DNA of 64,000 bases from Eucommia ulmoides (Eukaryota; Streptophyta; Magnoliopsida; Garryales; Eucommiaceae), in the NCBI GenBank assembly GCA_016647705.1, contig CM028329.1:16178410-16242409 (forward strand), read 5' to 3'. The position numbers and the translations under genes are program-made. Every line of letters begins with the position of its first letter. Positions within the stretch are counted from its first letter, which is position 1. This document shows positions 36,901 to 47,238 of the stretch, piece by piece. The notes under the pieces were generated by a model. It saw only the letters and a program-made list of their open reading frames with translations, did no database searches and was not told where the DNA came from.

Positions 36901-38607
36901 CAAAAAGAAAATATTAACAATGAGCCAGATGTTTAGATGTAGGGTTGTAAATGAACCAAACCGTTCGTGAACTACTCAAGTTCAACTCGATAATAGCTCA
37001 TTCATTTAATAAATGAACCAAACTCAAACTTTTAATTAAGCTCGTTTATTAAATAAATAAATATCATATGTCCGAGCTCGGCTCGTTAATGTTCGTGAAC
37101 AACTTGAATAATATAAAATTAAAATATTTTGTTGTATTTTTAGTATGAAAAAAAAAAAATACACTTAAATTTCTTTAATAGTACAATCTTACATATCCAA
37201 TCGTTCTAGAAATTAATTCAATTAAATTTTAATTTTACAAATACATACTTAACCTATTTAATTACTATAATAGACTGATTATTTGAATTTATATTGATTC
37301 TTTATAATGCTTGATGATGCCTGAAAATGAATCACTGGACACGTGACTTTTAAGATCCGGAATATCCTCTGGGCTGTCTCGCTTTCCTTTGGCTAAGGTT
37401 CCTGCAAAACAATATACCACGGGTGGGCCTGTCAGCGCCGCACCTCTGATAAGAGAATCAATCAAGAATTCTGATTCTAAACAGGAATTTAGTGATGTGG
37501 TAGCTAGGAGAAAGAATGCGCTTTAGTGCAAAACGAATGTGTCTCAGAGCGTATCAATGCGTATATGAGAGCAGACCAACATATATCGTGTATTGAAAAA
37601 CGTATCTTAAACATCCTATGTTCTAATATTATTAGGAAGGGGAGTAGATTCGTTTGGCAAGTCCTCCCTAATTCTCGATGCACCATTATGGTGATTGCAC
37701 TGATCTCGGTTCTGTTAACATAGAGAAAGTGGTGATTGCAGGAGGAGATCGTGGAGCTGTTATCTGAAGAGAGTAAAGGTATCTTCCTTACTAGGCGGAG
37801 GCAACTCAGACTACTTGGCACAATCGTCGTGCCGCTCGTGCCCAGGGAGGCATGACCTTGGCCAGGTGTGGAGACAGGGCTTGGTCAAGCTGGCCGGTTT
37901 GGAGTCCTTGTGCCAGTTACATGTTGTGACACGTGGCGCCCTTTTAAGTTTGACCTAATTTTCCCTCATCATTTCATATACCTTGATTCTTTTAACTTAA
38001 ATATTTGAATTTTGTATATAGATTTTCAAGAAATAATTGTAAATAATTAATTTTATTATAATATATATATATATATATTGATGATGCCGAAATCTGGTTT
38101 GGTGGATCACAGTCAATATGGTTGAACTCTACAGGGTTACTCCGTTGACCTGTTCCTGCAAAACAAGACTTAAACACCGGGGGTTAGGTTCCCAGTGAAA
38201 CCCCTCCGGTGTGAGAATAAATCACTGTTGTTTAGAAGAAAAATATACTTCAGGGAATTTAAAGTATAATTTATAATGAAGTAGAGTTTATTGCCCTCTA
38301 ACAAGAAGTGCAGACTCGAGAATTCAGCTTATCTGTTTCGCTATTAAACCAGGATTTTTCTTCAAGTAGAGAGGAAATTGGAAGACTTGTGTTTTGTAGG
38401 CAAATCATGATGTGCCTTTTGGTGAAGAATAAGACCCCTATTTATAGGGGTTTCTTAGACTAATTTTGAAGTTAAATACTCCTTTGGTGGTGAAATTAGG
38501 CCACCACTTATTAGTGGTTAGGCCATTTAGGGTAGTGGTAGGTTTTAGTGGCCAAATTAGGTCATAGTGGCAACTTTGATGGTAAATGGTTAGCAAAATT
38601 ACCCATT

Positions 38608-38648
<41 letters not shown>

Positions 38649-40633
38649 CTTAAACATTACAAATTTACAATTAAATTAATAATTAATTTAAAAAAAACAC
38701 TTGAAAAAACTCGCGAACAGTTCGATTACTTGAATGTAAGGTTTTAGGTAAAACTCGAATTCAATAGTAAGAAAAATAAAATAAAAAACTAAGATTGGAC
38801 ACTTAATACTTGATTCGTTTACAGCCCTATATAGAAGTCATAGAACAACATGAAAGTAAACAAGAATTTTCTGCTAAATACTTTCTTTTGTCTTCTAAAT
38901 ACAAAAAGTACTTACACACCATATCATTTGGATACTTTATACTATACGGATTGCGTATACATGTAATTGTTCCTCTTAAGGCATGCAAAATGGCAGACTA
39001 AGGTAGTGTATGTCAATAACGAATGCATATGTTGAGTCATTCCCTAAAGACATTGTTAAAAGTAAGACGAGGATACCATAAGAATGAGAAGACTTAATCA
39101 TTGTGTTAGTCTCTCTCTCTATTTACAATAGAAAATAGTAAATAATACCGAAAACCAAAACAATACAGGAAACCTCAAATAATACAGGAAATATATAAAT
39201 ATCCTTTAGCACTCTCTCTCAAGCTGGAGCATATATATTGGATGATATCGTGATTATCAAGGATGACCACTGTGGTATTGAGGAACTCAAAAAAATTTTG
39301 CACAGTAAGTTCTAAACCGATGATTTGGGTCACTTAGTATTTCTTGGGAATTGAAGTTACTCGATCAAGTCAAGGCATCTACTTGTCTCAGAGAAAATAT
39401 GTCCTTGATCTATTGAGCGAAATAGGAATACTTGGAACTAAACTGATTGACTCGCTTATGGATCCAAACACCAAATTGTTGGCAAATCAAGGTACACCAC
39501 TGATAGATCTAGCGTAATACAAACAATTAGTTGGAACTACCTGACGATTACTATATTAGATATATCCTTTGTTGTTAGTGTTATCAATTAGTTCTTGGAT
39601 CGTCCCACGACTTTTCACTGAGATGTAGTGATTCGTATTCTCCGATATCTGAAAGGTGTTCCTAATTGTGGTTCACTATATCAGAACTTTGGTCATACTC
39701 AAGTAAAAAACTATAGATATAAATTGGGCCAAATCACCCTTGGATAGGAAGTCTACCACAGGGTATTGTGTGTTTGACTGTTTGTTGGAGATAATCTTAT
39801 CTTTTGGAAGAATAAAAGCAAATGGTAGTGGCCCAGTCAAGTGCAGAATCGGAATATGGGACAATGGTCCATACCACTTGTGAGTTAATTTGGTTGAAAC
39901 ATTTGTTGGAAGAACTTAGATTTGAACACTCTTCACCGATGGACCTGGTGTGTGATAATCAAGCAGTCCTTCATATTGCATCCAACCCAATCTTATATGA
40001 GAGAACAAAACACATTGAAGTTGATTGTAACTTCAATCGAGAAAAATTGGTGCAGAAACAGATTAAGACTAAACATGTAAATTCAGTTGATCATTTACCT
40101 TCTTCATTTACTAAACCATTAGGAGGCTCAAGGATAAAGTACATTTGTAACAAACTAGGGGAATACAATGTATATGCTCCAGCTTGAAGGGAGCGTTAAA
40201 AAGGTATTTAATGTCATTCCTGTACTGTTTAAGGTTTCTGTATTGTTTCCTAATTTCTATTATAAATAGAGGAAGAGACTAACACAATTATTAAGCCTTC
40301 TCATTCTTTTCGTATCATTTTCTTACTTGAACAAAAATAAAATTATGACAATGTTTAAGCAAGGGAGATTCACAAACCTTTTTTGTCCAGCTGAAAATCC
40401 ACTAAGGGCAACAACATGGCGGTGATGCAAGCTCCCTAAGAGTTGCACTTCCCTATAGAAAACATCATCGTTGTCATGGAAACCTCTTATTTCTTTAACC
40501 AGAGCAACATGTCCATTCTGAAATTTGGCTTTATAAGCAGCTGCATTGCAATAATTATCAATAATTCTGCGAAAACCATCTGTGGCACTCTTAATGTCCC
40601 TAAATGAGTAGCGCCTCACCGAGGATATTGGAC
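27979..40633 (-). CDS. Receptor-like kinase domain, predicted pseudokinase (5' exons not found)
   Basis: Six minus-strand exons join in one frame: 40633-40378, 30507-30455, 30377-30310, 29096-29007, 28443-28374 and 28283-27979 (stop TGA). All junctions are GT-AG and codon phases agree; the sum is 842 bases, about 280 residues. The sequence follows plant receptor-like kinases of the At1g49730 kind ([59 protein letters not shown]). The ATP-site Lys (VALVKEI) and helix-C Glu remain. The Gly-rich loop is absent ([10 protein letters not shown]), HRD reads HVS, DFG reads DIG, the Asn after HRD is Thr, and the APE region is missing. I infer that it cannot phosphorylate normally and may act as a scaffold. 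No stops in any exon argue for a live gene. The signal peptide, ectodomain and membrane segment must lie upstream, and I could not locate them. Confidence 0.75.
30853..31041 (+). repeat. 63-bp unit repeated three times across an LTR/flank junction
   Basis: Units start at 30853, 30916 and 30979. Each consists of 23 bp of flank (GGTCGC...GAAAAT) plus the first 40 bp of the LTR. The LTR part is identical in all three; the flank part differs at two or three bases. Only the third runs on into a full LTR. Confidence 0.95.
31002..31383 (-). repeat. 3' LTR of Gypsy element 3
   Basis: This 382-bp copy has its outer 40 bp also present twice more upstream (from 30876 and 30939). The pol frame reads on into the LTR at its inner edge (GNDRPPV). 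Confidence 0.93.
31384..34344 (-). pseudogene. Gypsy element 3 pol with chromodomain
   Basis: Minus-strand order: RT 34269-33505 ([40 protein letters not shown], catalytic FFDDILVYS intact), a shifted piece 33613-33362, RNase H 33353-32745 ([36 protein letters not shown]), integrase zinc region and core start 32723-32379 ([13 protein letters not shown]), core and C-terminus 32360-31773 ([14 protein letters not shown]) and a chromodomain near 31390-31520 ([27 protein letters not shown]). Breaks are a frameshift near 33635, another near 33392, a TAG between VVVDR and SKYAHF near 32382 and a TGA at 31530-31532. Chromodomains of this group help direct integration toward marked chromatin. Confidence 0.93.
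34276..34344 (-). repeat. 23-bp unit in triplicate inside pol
   Basis: TAAAATGCCCGACCCTTCACG (plus TT) occurs three times, at 34276, 34299 and 34322. Two extra copies add 46 bases, which shifts the reading frame between protease and RT. One copy alone reads through in frame as [14 protein letters not shown]. Confidence 0.95.
34487..36022 (-). CDS. Gypsy element 3 gag-protease, 511 codons open
   Basis: The frame starts at Met 36022 and runs open to TAG at 34487-34489. It contains a coiled-coil-like N-terminus (about residues 5-50, [15 protein letters not shown]), the gag core (about 115-290, with [17 protein letters not shown]), a CX2C...GHKC zinc knuckle ([16 protein letters not shown], about 365-385) and the aspartic protease site [13 protein letters not shown] (about 450). 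The TAG stands where related elements read GIQWL, so it is probably a Trp codon mutated to a stop that separates gag-protease from the rest of pol. The gag part itself looks able to make protein. Confidence 0.9.
   Translation of the reverse strand: MAAKNIAQKIDAMEEDQKQIQQEVGTMKEEMQNLKEMLKMREDTRESLEQLLKYHEASARQPSSSLSSKMTKVSGCGPTVGGSQANQNQGNPKFPSSIVHFPDSTNQAFESRFDFRCRKLEMPSFDGTNPDGWILKAERYFTLQRFTNDERIEAAVISFEKDALLWYQWETKRQSIASWEELKLQLLKQFRSSQMGSLHEQWLALEQTGDIQEYTRRFIELSAPLHDVFDEMALGHFISRLQPQIRAEVRLLGLNTLGQAMELAQRVEEKFFVAQHNKSNTSRNWADRMWAAAPTGTFRPSSYYRPNNMGRPTAPAGEFRSSAAGGATRAKPYGEVRRLTNSELQKKRERGLCYLCDDKWSPGHKCKTKELSILVTQESEDDLEDTDEQLEHEGPLLENAELSPIAEVSLNSVPGLTSPKTMKVEGLIGGQRVMTLVDSGATHNFISIALVEKLKLPITATEASGVTVGTGEAVKGEGVCKGVHLQLQGIDIVEEFMSLGLGSSDVILGIQ
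36085..36101 (-). other. Primer-binding site of Gypsy element 3
   Basis: The minus strand reads ATTGGTATCAAGAGCAC directly inside the 5' LTR. It is an initiator tRNA-Met-like site with one extra A. Confidence 0.85.
36102..36482 (-). repeat. 5' LTR of Gypsy element 3
   Basis: This 381-bp copy pairs with 31002-31383 and is followed by the TSD aaaat. Confidence 0.93.
37312..37971. mobile_element. LTR-like insertion, probable solo LTR
   Basis: This starts TGATGATGCC and ends CTCATCA. It has the TTCCTGCAAAACAA block shared with the neighbouring solo LTR and typical of some plant LTR leaders. I could not find a clean TSD, so the ends are uncertain. Confidence 0.45.
38079..38611. mobile_element. 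Solo LTR inserted in an (AT)n tract
   Basis: TGATGATGCC...ATTATCA (533 bp) is flanked by tatat on both sides, inside an AT microsatellite, so the TSD is weak evidence alone. It contains TTCCTGCAAAACAA, and TATTTATAGGGG near 38440, which would suit a promoter and transcript start. Confidence 0.65.
39241..40186 (+). pseudogene. Copia RT end and RNase H fragment
   Basis: Plus-strand reading from 39241 gives DDIVI, then [30 protein letters not shown], and in a final open frame from 39822 the RNase H blocks [43 protein letters not shown] and [10 protein letters not shown], ending just before TGA at 40184-40186. Stops and shifts in the RT part prevent a full product. RNase H is the best preserved part. 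Confidence 0.88.
40194..40333 (+). repeat. Copia LTR, plus orientation
   Basis: This follows the purine tract TTGAAGGGAG. Its first base is mutated (CGTTAAAAAGG for TGTTAAAAAGG) and it ends TTGAACA. It forms an inverted pair with 39054-39211. Confidence 0.75.
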
Positions 40634-41533
40634 CTGAGATAAAAGTTGGGATTCAGCTAAACAATTACAGAGGATGTACTCATCAATAATAAAAGGGAAT
40701 GGATAAAAACTACGCATAGCTGACTGTTATTTGTGTTTGATGTACCAGAAACTTGATGAAATTATAATAGCATAGAAAGACAAATTATATGAACTAATAG
40801 GCTCTTCTATCTATTATTAACTTAAGAACATAGACATGGACGGACAATAAGCACACTATCCTACTGATAAATGAGGAATGGAGGATTTTTTCTATAAGTG
40901 AAATTCCATTCATAATCAATAGTATTACACCAAACACTAAATTGTAGCATCAGCGTTCTCCAAAAGATCTCTAACCTCCTAAAAAAAGAGAAAAAAAAAA
41001 GAAGAGAGAGAGAATAACCACCCTGCTGATCAAAATCCACATAGAAGCAGGGTTCCAAAATAAGAGCAAATAACATATCCAAAACCAGTCTAAAGTCCAT
41101 CTATACAAGCACAAACGAGCAAGAAACTCAAGAGCCCAAATTTCAATTCTGCCCCTATTCTCAACACATGACAGAATATTCCAGTTCTTGAGCAGTGACT
41201 GCCAATTTCCGCAAAATATTTGAAACTAAGCTCCCATTAAATGACAGAGCCTAACCTCTATTGCTTGTGAGTAATTTTTCTCATTAGACAGCAATTGTTC
41301 AGCCAATGAAAATCCAGCTCAACATAGAGTAAGAATGTACATTGCCGAATATGCACCACATAATGAGGCCTTTTTCATTGCGTCCCCCCCCCCCCCCCCC
41401 AAAGCAAAATAGCAACTGCTCTCCACTACGAGCCCAAACAAGTTTTCGTTAGCCAAAGCCACATAAGTTCCCCAGGTAGATATCCAATGAAATGCACCTT
41501 CTCCTTTTCAAATGCAGCTTCTCCATTAGCAAT
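40634..41533. other. Upstream of the kinase exon, no gene recognised
   Basis: This may hold intron or missing 5' exons of the kinase gene, but I see no convincing exon. A run of 17 C is at 41384-41400. The sequence resumes at 43358 after an insertion. Confidence 0.4.
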
Positions 41534-43357
41534 TGTTAGGAAAATAATTTAGAATTAAATATTTTATTTATTATATTTATATAAATTATATTATTTTATT
41601 TAATGATTATTCAGATATATTTATAATGGTTATATTTATGTTTCCTAATTACATGTTTATCGGGCAATATTATTGTGATTAAATTATTAAATTCATTAAA
41701 ATGACTTCGTCAATTCTATTAAAAATATACATGTTACAATGTGATTATTATGATATTTATGTGTATAATTAGTGATTTTATTAATTATAATATTATGAGT
41801 ACTTAATATTATAGTAAAACTTACATGATCTATGCACTACATATAGGTTTGTGATGAAAGAATATATAGAGAGAGATAGAGAAATATAGAGGAAAATAAA
41901 GACAAATAAAGAAAAGAGTATGATACTATATAAAATAGTGAGTATGATTATATTGAAATATAAAAATAGAGAGAAGTGATATTTTGTTATATTTTACATA
42001 TATACTTGATTTTATACAGGCAATAGGATTCGTGATCGGTTCAATATCGAGATGTCCTGCTTGTACCTTGACTCCCTGGATCGTTGTATCTTGAGAATGG
42101 CTCGTCATTTAACCCTGTGCATAGAGGGGGTCTATCTCTTTTTATGATAATGTTTACATACCTCAATACACCAGATATTTATTTTCTTTTATTTTATGAT
42201 TTATTTTATTTAGTTAGTTGTTATTGTTCTTAGTTATTTAAAGGAATTGAAATTGTATGTGATATTCATTTATTATTTAATTTTTGTTTATATAATTATG
42301 TGAAATTTCCCCCGACAATCTAATAAGAGATGTTTTTTGTGAAAAATTGATTTTGCTTGAATATGTTTCCAATTTAATTTTTAGCGTACTTGATGATCAA
42401 TATATTTTAATATTTGTTTTAAATTTATGAAGAACCAAGAATAATCAAATTTGTGCTTTTGTTGTGATCAATTTTCCTTCTCAAATTTAATTCTAATTTT
42501 ATTTTATTTATTCTATGAAATAATTTTTGGAAAAATATTTTTGTAAAACAATTGTTCGGTATATGAATTGGCATATATTGATCTATATCTGATTGTGATA
42601 TTTTATATGTAAATATATTTTATTGATTAGCATTTTAAATGTATTTATTGCTAATAACAATAATATTTTTTTTGTTCTATTCAAATTGAGATATTTTGAA
42701 AATGTAGGGGTTATGTATGCATACATATTTAAAGGAAAAAAAAGATTGTTTGATATAATTTTTATTTATTTTGATTTCCATCACATAAATTAATTTATCA
42801 TTATCGTTTGTTCATATGATAAAAGTCAAATGTTTCTATTTTTAAAATGTGATATTATTTGTTATAAAAATAAAAGTTAGAATTTCTTAAATATTATTTT
42901 GATATTTTACTATGCATCAAAATAAAATAAATTTTAAGAATTTAAAAAACTTATAAACTTGGGTGTTTATATATATTGAATTATGAGAATTCAATTTTTT
43001 GAGAATGTAAAATATTTTGTCCCTTTTAATATAATTTACAAAATAATTATTTTTCAATATTTAGTTTTGAAAAACTAAATATTGTTATTTTGTGAAGACA
43101 TACAAAATTATTTACTTTAGAGTTAAAAATTATATTTGGTTCTCGTTTAAAAAAACATGAAAGGTTTTTATGCTTTGTAAAAAAAAAAAATTATAATTAG
43201 ATTTTGTTAAGTGATAAGTTTCTCGATTGATTACATGTTTATTTTATGATTTATTTTATTTATTGAGTTGTTCTTAGTTATTTGAAGGGATTGAAATTGC
43301 ACGTGATATTTATTTATTATTTAATTTGTATTTATATAATTATGTGAAATTGCCCCA
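41534..43357. mobile_element. AT-rich insertion with partial terminal repeats
   Basis: Very AT-rich DNA interrupts otherwise continuous sequence (GCAAT before, CCAATAGAAG after). 41534-42317 looks like an LTR (TGTTAGG...CCCGACA). Its last about 120 bp recur at about 43238-43354 with a shortened end. This suggests a defective LTR element, probably minus orientation, with most of one LTR lost. No coding region, primer site or clean TSD was found. Confidence 0.45.
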
Positions 43358-45998
43358 ATAGAAGCTTCCCTACCCCTATTTCATATTCCAATGAACCAAT
43401 CCTGCAGTCTTTCTCAACAAGCAACTTTAGCATCTGCTTCCCTTTTAATCCCTTCATTCCATTTAGCCACTGCCCTGTTCCCAGCCGTGATCATTTGCAC
43501 AGTCTCTTCCAAAACTGCAGCGAGTCACAACTTCAATCATCCTGAGCATAAAGGGAAACCCAATATGGGCAGGGACAATGGATGAAATGGTGCAAAGCCA
43601 AATCTTCAAGAGGAAAAGAACAGTTGGTGGTCGAATGTGCCTCTTCAAATTTCCTTTTCCTTGTGGTATGTCATGTGGAACTCAACTCTCACTTTGGATA
43701 ACAATCAAAGGCGGGGCTTTCAATAACCAAATAGGTGTAGTATGTCTCTCAAATAGTAGTCTTTGTTTCAGAGTTTTTTCGACTTGTTATTGATCAGTTG
43801 CCAGGGAGATTTGTCCCTTGGTGTTCTCCACGGCAGGCAGTAGTTGGTGCATGCAAACTCCAGCACAGACCTAGTGGCAAGCTTGACTTGAAGATGACCA
43901 GATAGGAGACTTGGAGCGTATGGAAGATGATCCCATTCCATCTTCAAGAGTACTTGAAGGGAGAGAACATCTTTGAGGGAATCGCTCTAGCTTGCCTTTT
44001 CCTAAACAGTCCTTGAGTATGTTATATCTTTTGTGTAAGGACCATAATCCCTCACTCTATCTTCGATTTTCTTTAGGGTCTAGAGACTTTTTAGGTGCTT
44101 TGCTAAATGTATTAATGCTTCTTGCAGCCTTCAATGACAATTCTCACTCAATTGCCCAAAAAAAAGAGCCAATAATTGAAGCAGCAAATAAAACCCAAAG
44201 GCATCCATCATTTCCTCCAATGCTGGAATGGCAATTATCGCCTAGCAAGAAAGGTGCGCGTTAAGTGAATCCGTTTTCTAGTGAAAGCTATCAACAAGCT
44301 GCTCGCATGCAGAGTATGTGAACAGCAATGAGGAGGAGGATTGATGCCTGAAAGAGTACTCCTTTGGCGGTGAATGTTGCTTATGGAAAAAAAAAAGTAG
44401 GACCCTCTCCGTGTAGTCATTTTTATAGCAAGCTATTGTTTTGGTTGAAGCCTTGCTACTCTTCAGGCACACTTCCCTCGAAAGAAATTATGAAGGAACT
44501 GAGGCCAATATAGTTTTTGCTTTCTCTTATCGCTGTGCCCTTTAACAAATTTCCATTTTTAGGACAAACAAGAAAAGGAATCTAAAACGGCAAGGAAGAA
44601 ACAATAAGAAAATAAGAAAGTGAGGACCACAGATGCACTGAGAGAACAAAAAATAATATTTTCTTGAATGAGTATTATTTGGGAATTATATCAAGCCAAG
44701 TTATAAATAAATTGAAAATTACTATTGCTTAAGCATCAAAACATATACTTTTTTCCATGCTAGATGCTACTCTATTTGGGTGCCAATAAGCCAGCGGAAA
44801 AAGGGATAAATTTGGTCCAAAGAAAAATCAATAAATCTTGAATCTTGATGGAGTAATATGATTAATTATGGTATATCGCCATGGGCCCATGTCGTGTTCT
44901 TTTGGATGCATGCTTCGATTATCGGCTCTTTACTTTCCATGAAAAGAAAAAAAAAATACTAAAATTGGCAATCGTGTCTTAAAATTTCCGTGATTTCCCA
45001 AGAAAATTCTTTAAAAGTAAAAACAATAAATTTATATAAAAAAAAAAAAACAACACAACGAAAAACTTTCCATATCATTTCTTCCTTCCATTTACAATTC
45101 ACTAAGCAGATATATAGAAAGTGGAATGTACGGTATGTGGAAACAAAACTAGAATGTGGCTCCCCACCAACTGAAAAAACGTGGTATGCTAGAGGTAGAA
45201 TTTTGTCTATATTGAATAGACAACTTGTGCTAAGATACTCCACATAAATAAAGAATTAGATGAGTGATGACATAAGAACTAAATAAAAATGATAATACAC
45301 AATCCCTTTATTGACCTTTAAATTTATTTGTAACTACAAGTATTCCAAATTGAAGTTTTCAATAGACAAATTTAGAATTTCGAAACTTTTGAGTACCACC
45401 TTTCCTGTCAATCGTACCGATTCATGGTAATCTAAAGCACTAGAGTCTTCTGGTAACTATGGCAAGAATATGCGCATGTGTCCGAATATCAATAAATAAA
45501 ACATGCATAAGGTATTTTATCATTGTCTTAACTTCTGTTTTTCATATTTTTCGTAATCAAGTAAAGACCAGTTGGAATCCTCAAGGTGCAACAAGTCAAC
45601 TCCATAAGGCACCTTTTCAAGAAGATTAGGGTCCATCTCCAAATCAAACCCTACCCAAAACATGCACTTTTGTACCTCGTTACAAGCTGGGGCCTAGTAG
45701 GACCTCATTGCATGTCATTCTTACTGCCGCCCTCTCATGACTGGTAGATTATAAGCCACAATCCTTGGTGTCGCCATTTTCTAGCCAAACCACCAACTTT
45801 GCCACTGCCATATCGTACTCCCCAACTAGTAACACATTAGGCCCTCATATTGCAAAAGTCAACCCCTCACAATATCTAAATGAAGAAATATGGGCAACTT
45901 AAAGGTACACCTTAGAATGGCTAATCACAAGCTTAACCTAGGAAGCCCAATTGTCCTAGATGCGTTTGCAGCAATGGTGACATCTCTAGAATATACTC
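43358..45998. other. Unassigned, more GC-balanced DNA
   Basis: The part at 43358-44500 has an exon-like base composition and short open frames on both strands, but none matches a family I know. 44500-45998 is AT-rich and ends in the left TSD of the TRIM (tactc, 45994-45998). Confidence 0.35.
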
Positions 45999-47233
45999 CT
46001 AAGTAGACAACAAATCTGCTCCCAGAAACCTAATAACCTACAACACCCAAAGACTAAGGATGGAACCAGTATAGTGTCAATCAAAGAACCTCCAGAAAGA
46101 ATAAATTAATAAGTTAGGAGAGAAAAGAAAGATGTACTAATTGTTTTTATCATATGAATTTTTCTTTGTATTTAAACATGTTTCTTCCTGTTGAACTCCT
46201 GGGTTTTACATTTCACGTTTGTAGTTAGCTTATAATTGCTTCCCACATCTCCCATATTGCTGTAATAGGGCCTAGTGCCCGCAGTGGACCAGTTACTCGA
46301 ACGTGGCTAGTTATTGTTTAGACCAGGTCCTTCGTGATCTTGTTTTTGGATTTATTTCAATGGGTGTCCTTAATTAGGTTGGACAACTCTCCTAAAGGGC
46401 CCCATTGAGCTGATCTGATTCACCAGTTGTTTATTCCTTACTCTTGGGCAGACGAGCCCAAGAGTAACGCTTAGGAGGCTTAATGGGCAGGCATTCCACC
46501 CCTATCATTTGCCCTCCTGACTACTTGATTGATTTCGAGAAGAAAGGCAATAAGTCATCGAACCCAAATTTTGAAGAAGACACCGGTAAGTTTTTCTAAT
46601 CCTTCTTCATACATTCCCGTTTCGCTCCTTTCTTCTTTCTCCAATTCTTTCTTTCTAGGTAATTTTAGTGTTTTATGAACTTACTTTTTCCCACATAAGG
46701 CACCAAATGATGTTGACAACAAATCTGCTCCCAGCAACCTAATAACCTGCAACAACCAAAAACTAAGGATGGCCAGTGTGATGTTAGTTAAAAAACCTCC
46801 GGCAGGATAATAAGTTAATATGTTCCGAAAGACAAGAAAGATGTAGTAGTTGTTCTTATATATGAATTTCCCTTTGTTTTTATCATAAGAATTTTTATTT
46901 GTATTTATACATGTTTCTTCCTATTGAGCTCCCAGGTTTTACATTTCACGCTTGTAGTTAGCTGGTAATTACTTCCCACTTCTCCTATATTGTTGTATTT
47001 TCAGGTCGAGTCGCAGTAGCAGGCCAGTTACTCGGACATGGCTAGTTATTGTTTAGACCAAGACCTATTTTCGGATTTATTTCAATGGGTGCCCTTAATT
47101 GGGTTGGGCAACTCTCCTAAAGAGTCCATTAGGCTGATCTGATTTACCGGTTCTTTATTCCTTACTCTTAGGCCTAGTCAGACGAGCCCAAGATTAACAC
47201 TTTGGAGGCTTAATGAATTCTGCCCCCACGTCA
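45999..47233 (-). mobile_element. TRIM (miniature LTR retrotransposon)
   Basis: Two diverged LTRs of about 509 and 526 bp (45999-46507 and 46708-47233) enclose only 200 bp. Read on the minus strand they start TGATAGGGG or TGACGTGGGG and the right copy ends GTTGTCAACATCA. The primer site next to the right LTR reads TTTGGTGCCTTATGTGGG, like the TTTGGCGCC site of Tat-type Gypsy. A purine tract, GTCAGGAGGGCAAA, lies next to the left LTR. The 5-bp TSD tactc is perfect (45994-45998 and 47234-47238). No coding capacity is present, so it must have moved with proteins from another element. Confidence 0.85.
46690..46707 (-). other. Primer-binding site of the TRIM
   Basis: Minus strand TTTGGTGCCTTATGTGGG lies directly inside the 5' LTR. 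It resembles the TTTGGCGCC type used by Tat/Athila-like Gypsy elements, unlike the Met type of the other elements here. Confidence 0.75.
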
Positions 47234-47238
47234 TACTC

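Larger units (their letters stand above)
36940..38829. mobile_element. Non-autonomous hAT-like DNA transposon in the kinase intron
   Basis: Inverted ends are TAGGGTTGTAAATGAACCAA (36940) and, on the opposite strand, TAGGGCTGTAAACGAATCAA (ending 38829). The flanking 8-mers tttagatg and tatagaag match at 6 of 8, consistent with an old hAT TSD. No transposase is encoded. Two LTR-like sequences (37312-37971 and 38079-38611) account for much of its length. Confidence 0.75.
39054..40333. mobile_element. Rearranged Copia remnant with inverted LTRs
   Basis: An LTR in minus orientation (39054-39211) is followed by the purine tract and a few bases of pol end, also reversed. At 39241 a plus-strand RT begins abruptly at the second half of the YVDD box (DDIVI) and continues through RNase H to a plus-orientation LTR (40194-40333). 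The flanks gacat and aaaat do not match. Two copies or an inversion must have joined here. It is the same family as the Copia at 47922-53680 and ends only 44 bp from the splice donor of the kinase exon. Confidence 0.8.

Noticed and set aside
43391..44472. Several short open frames as a host gene or missing kinase exons
   Set aside because: No motif, no splice structure that connects to the kinase exon, and no family recognised.
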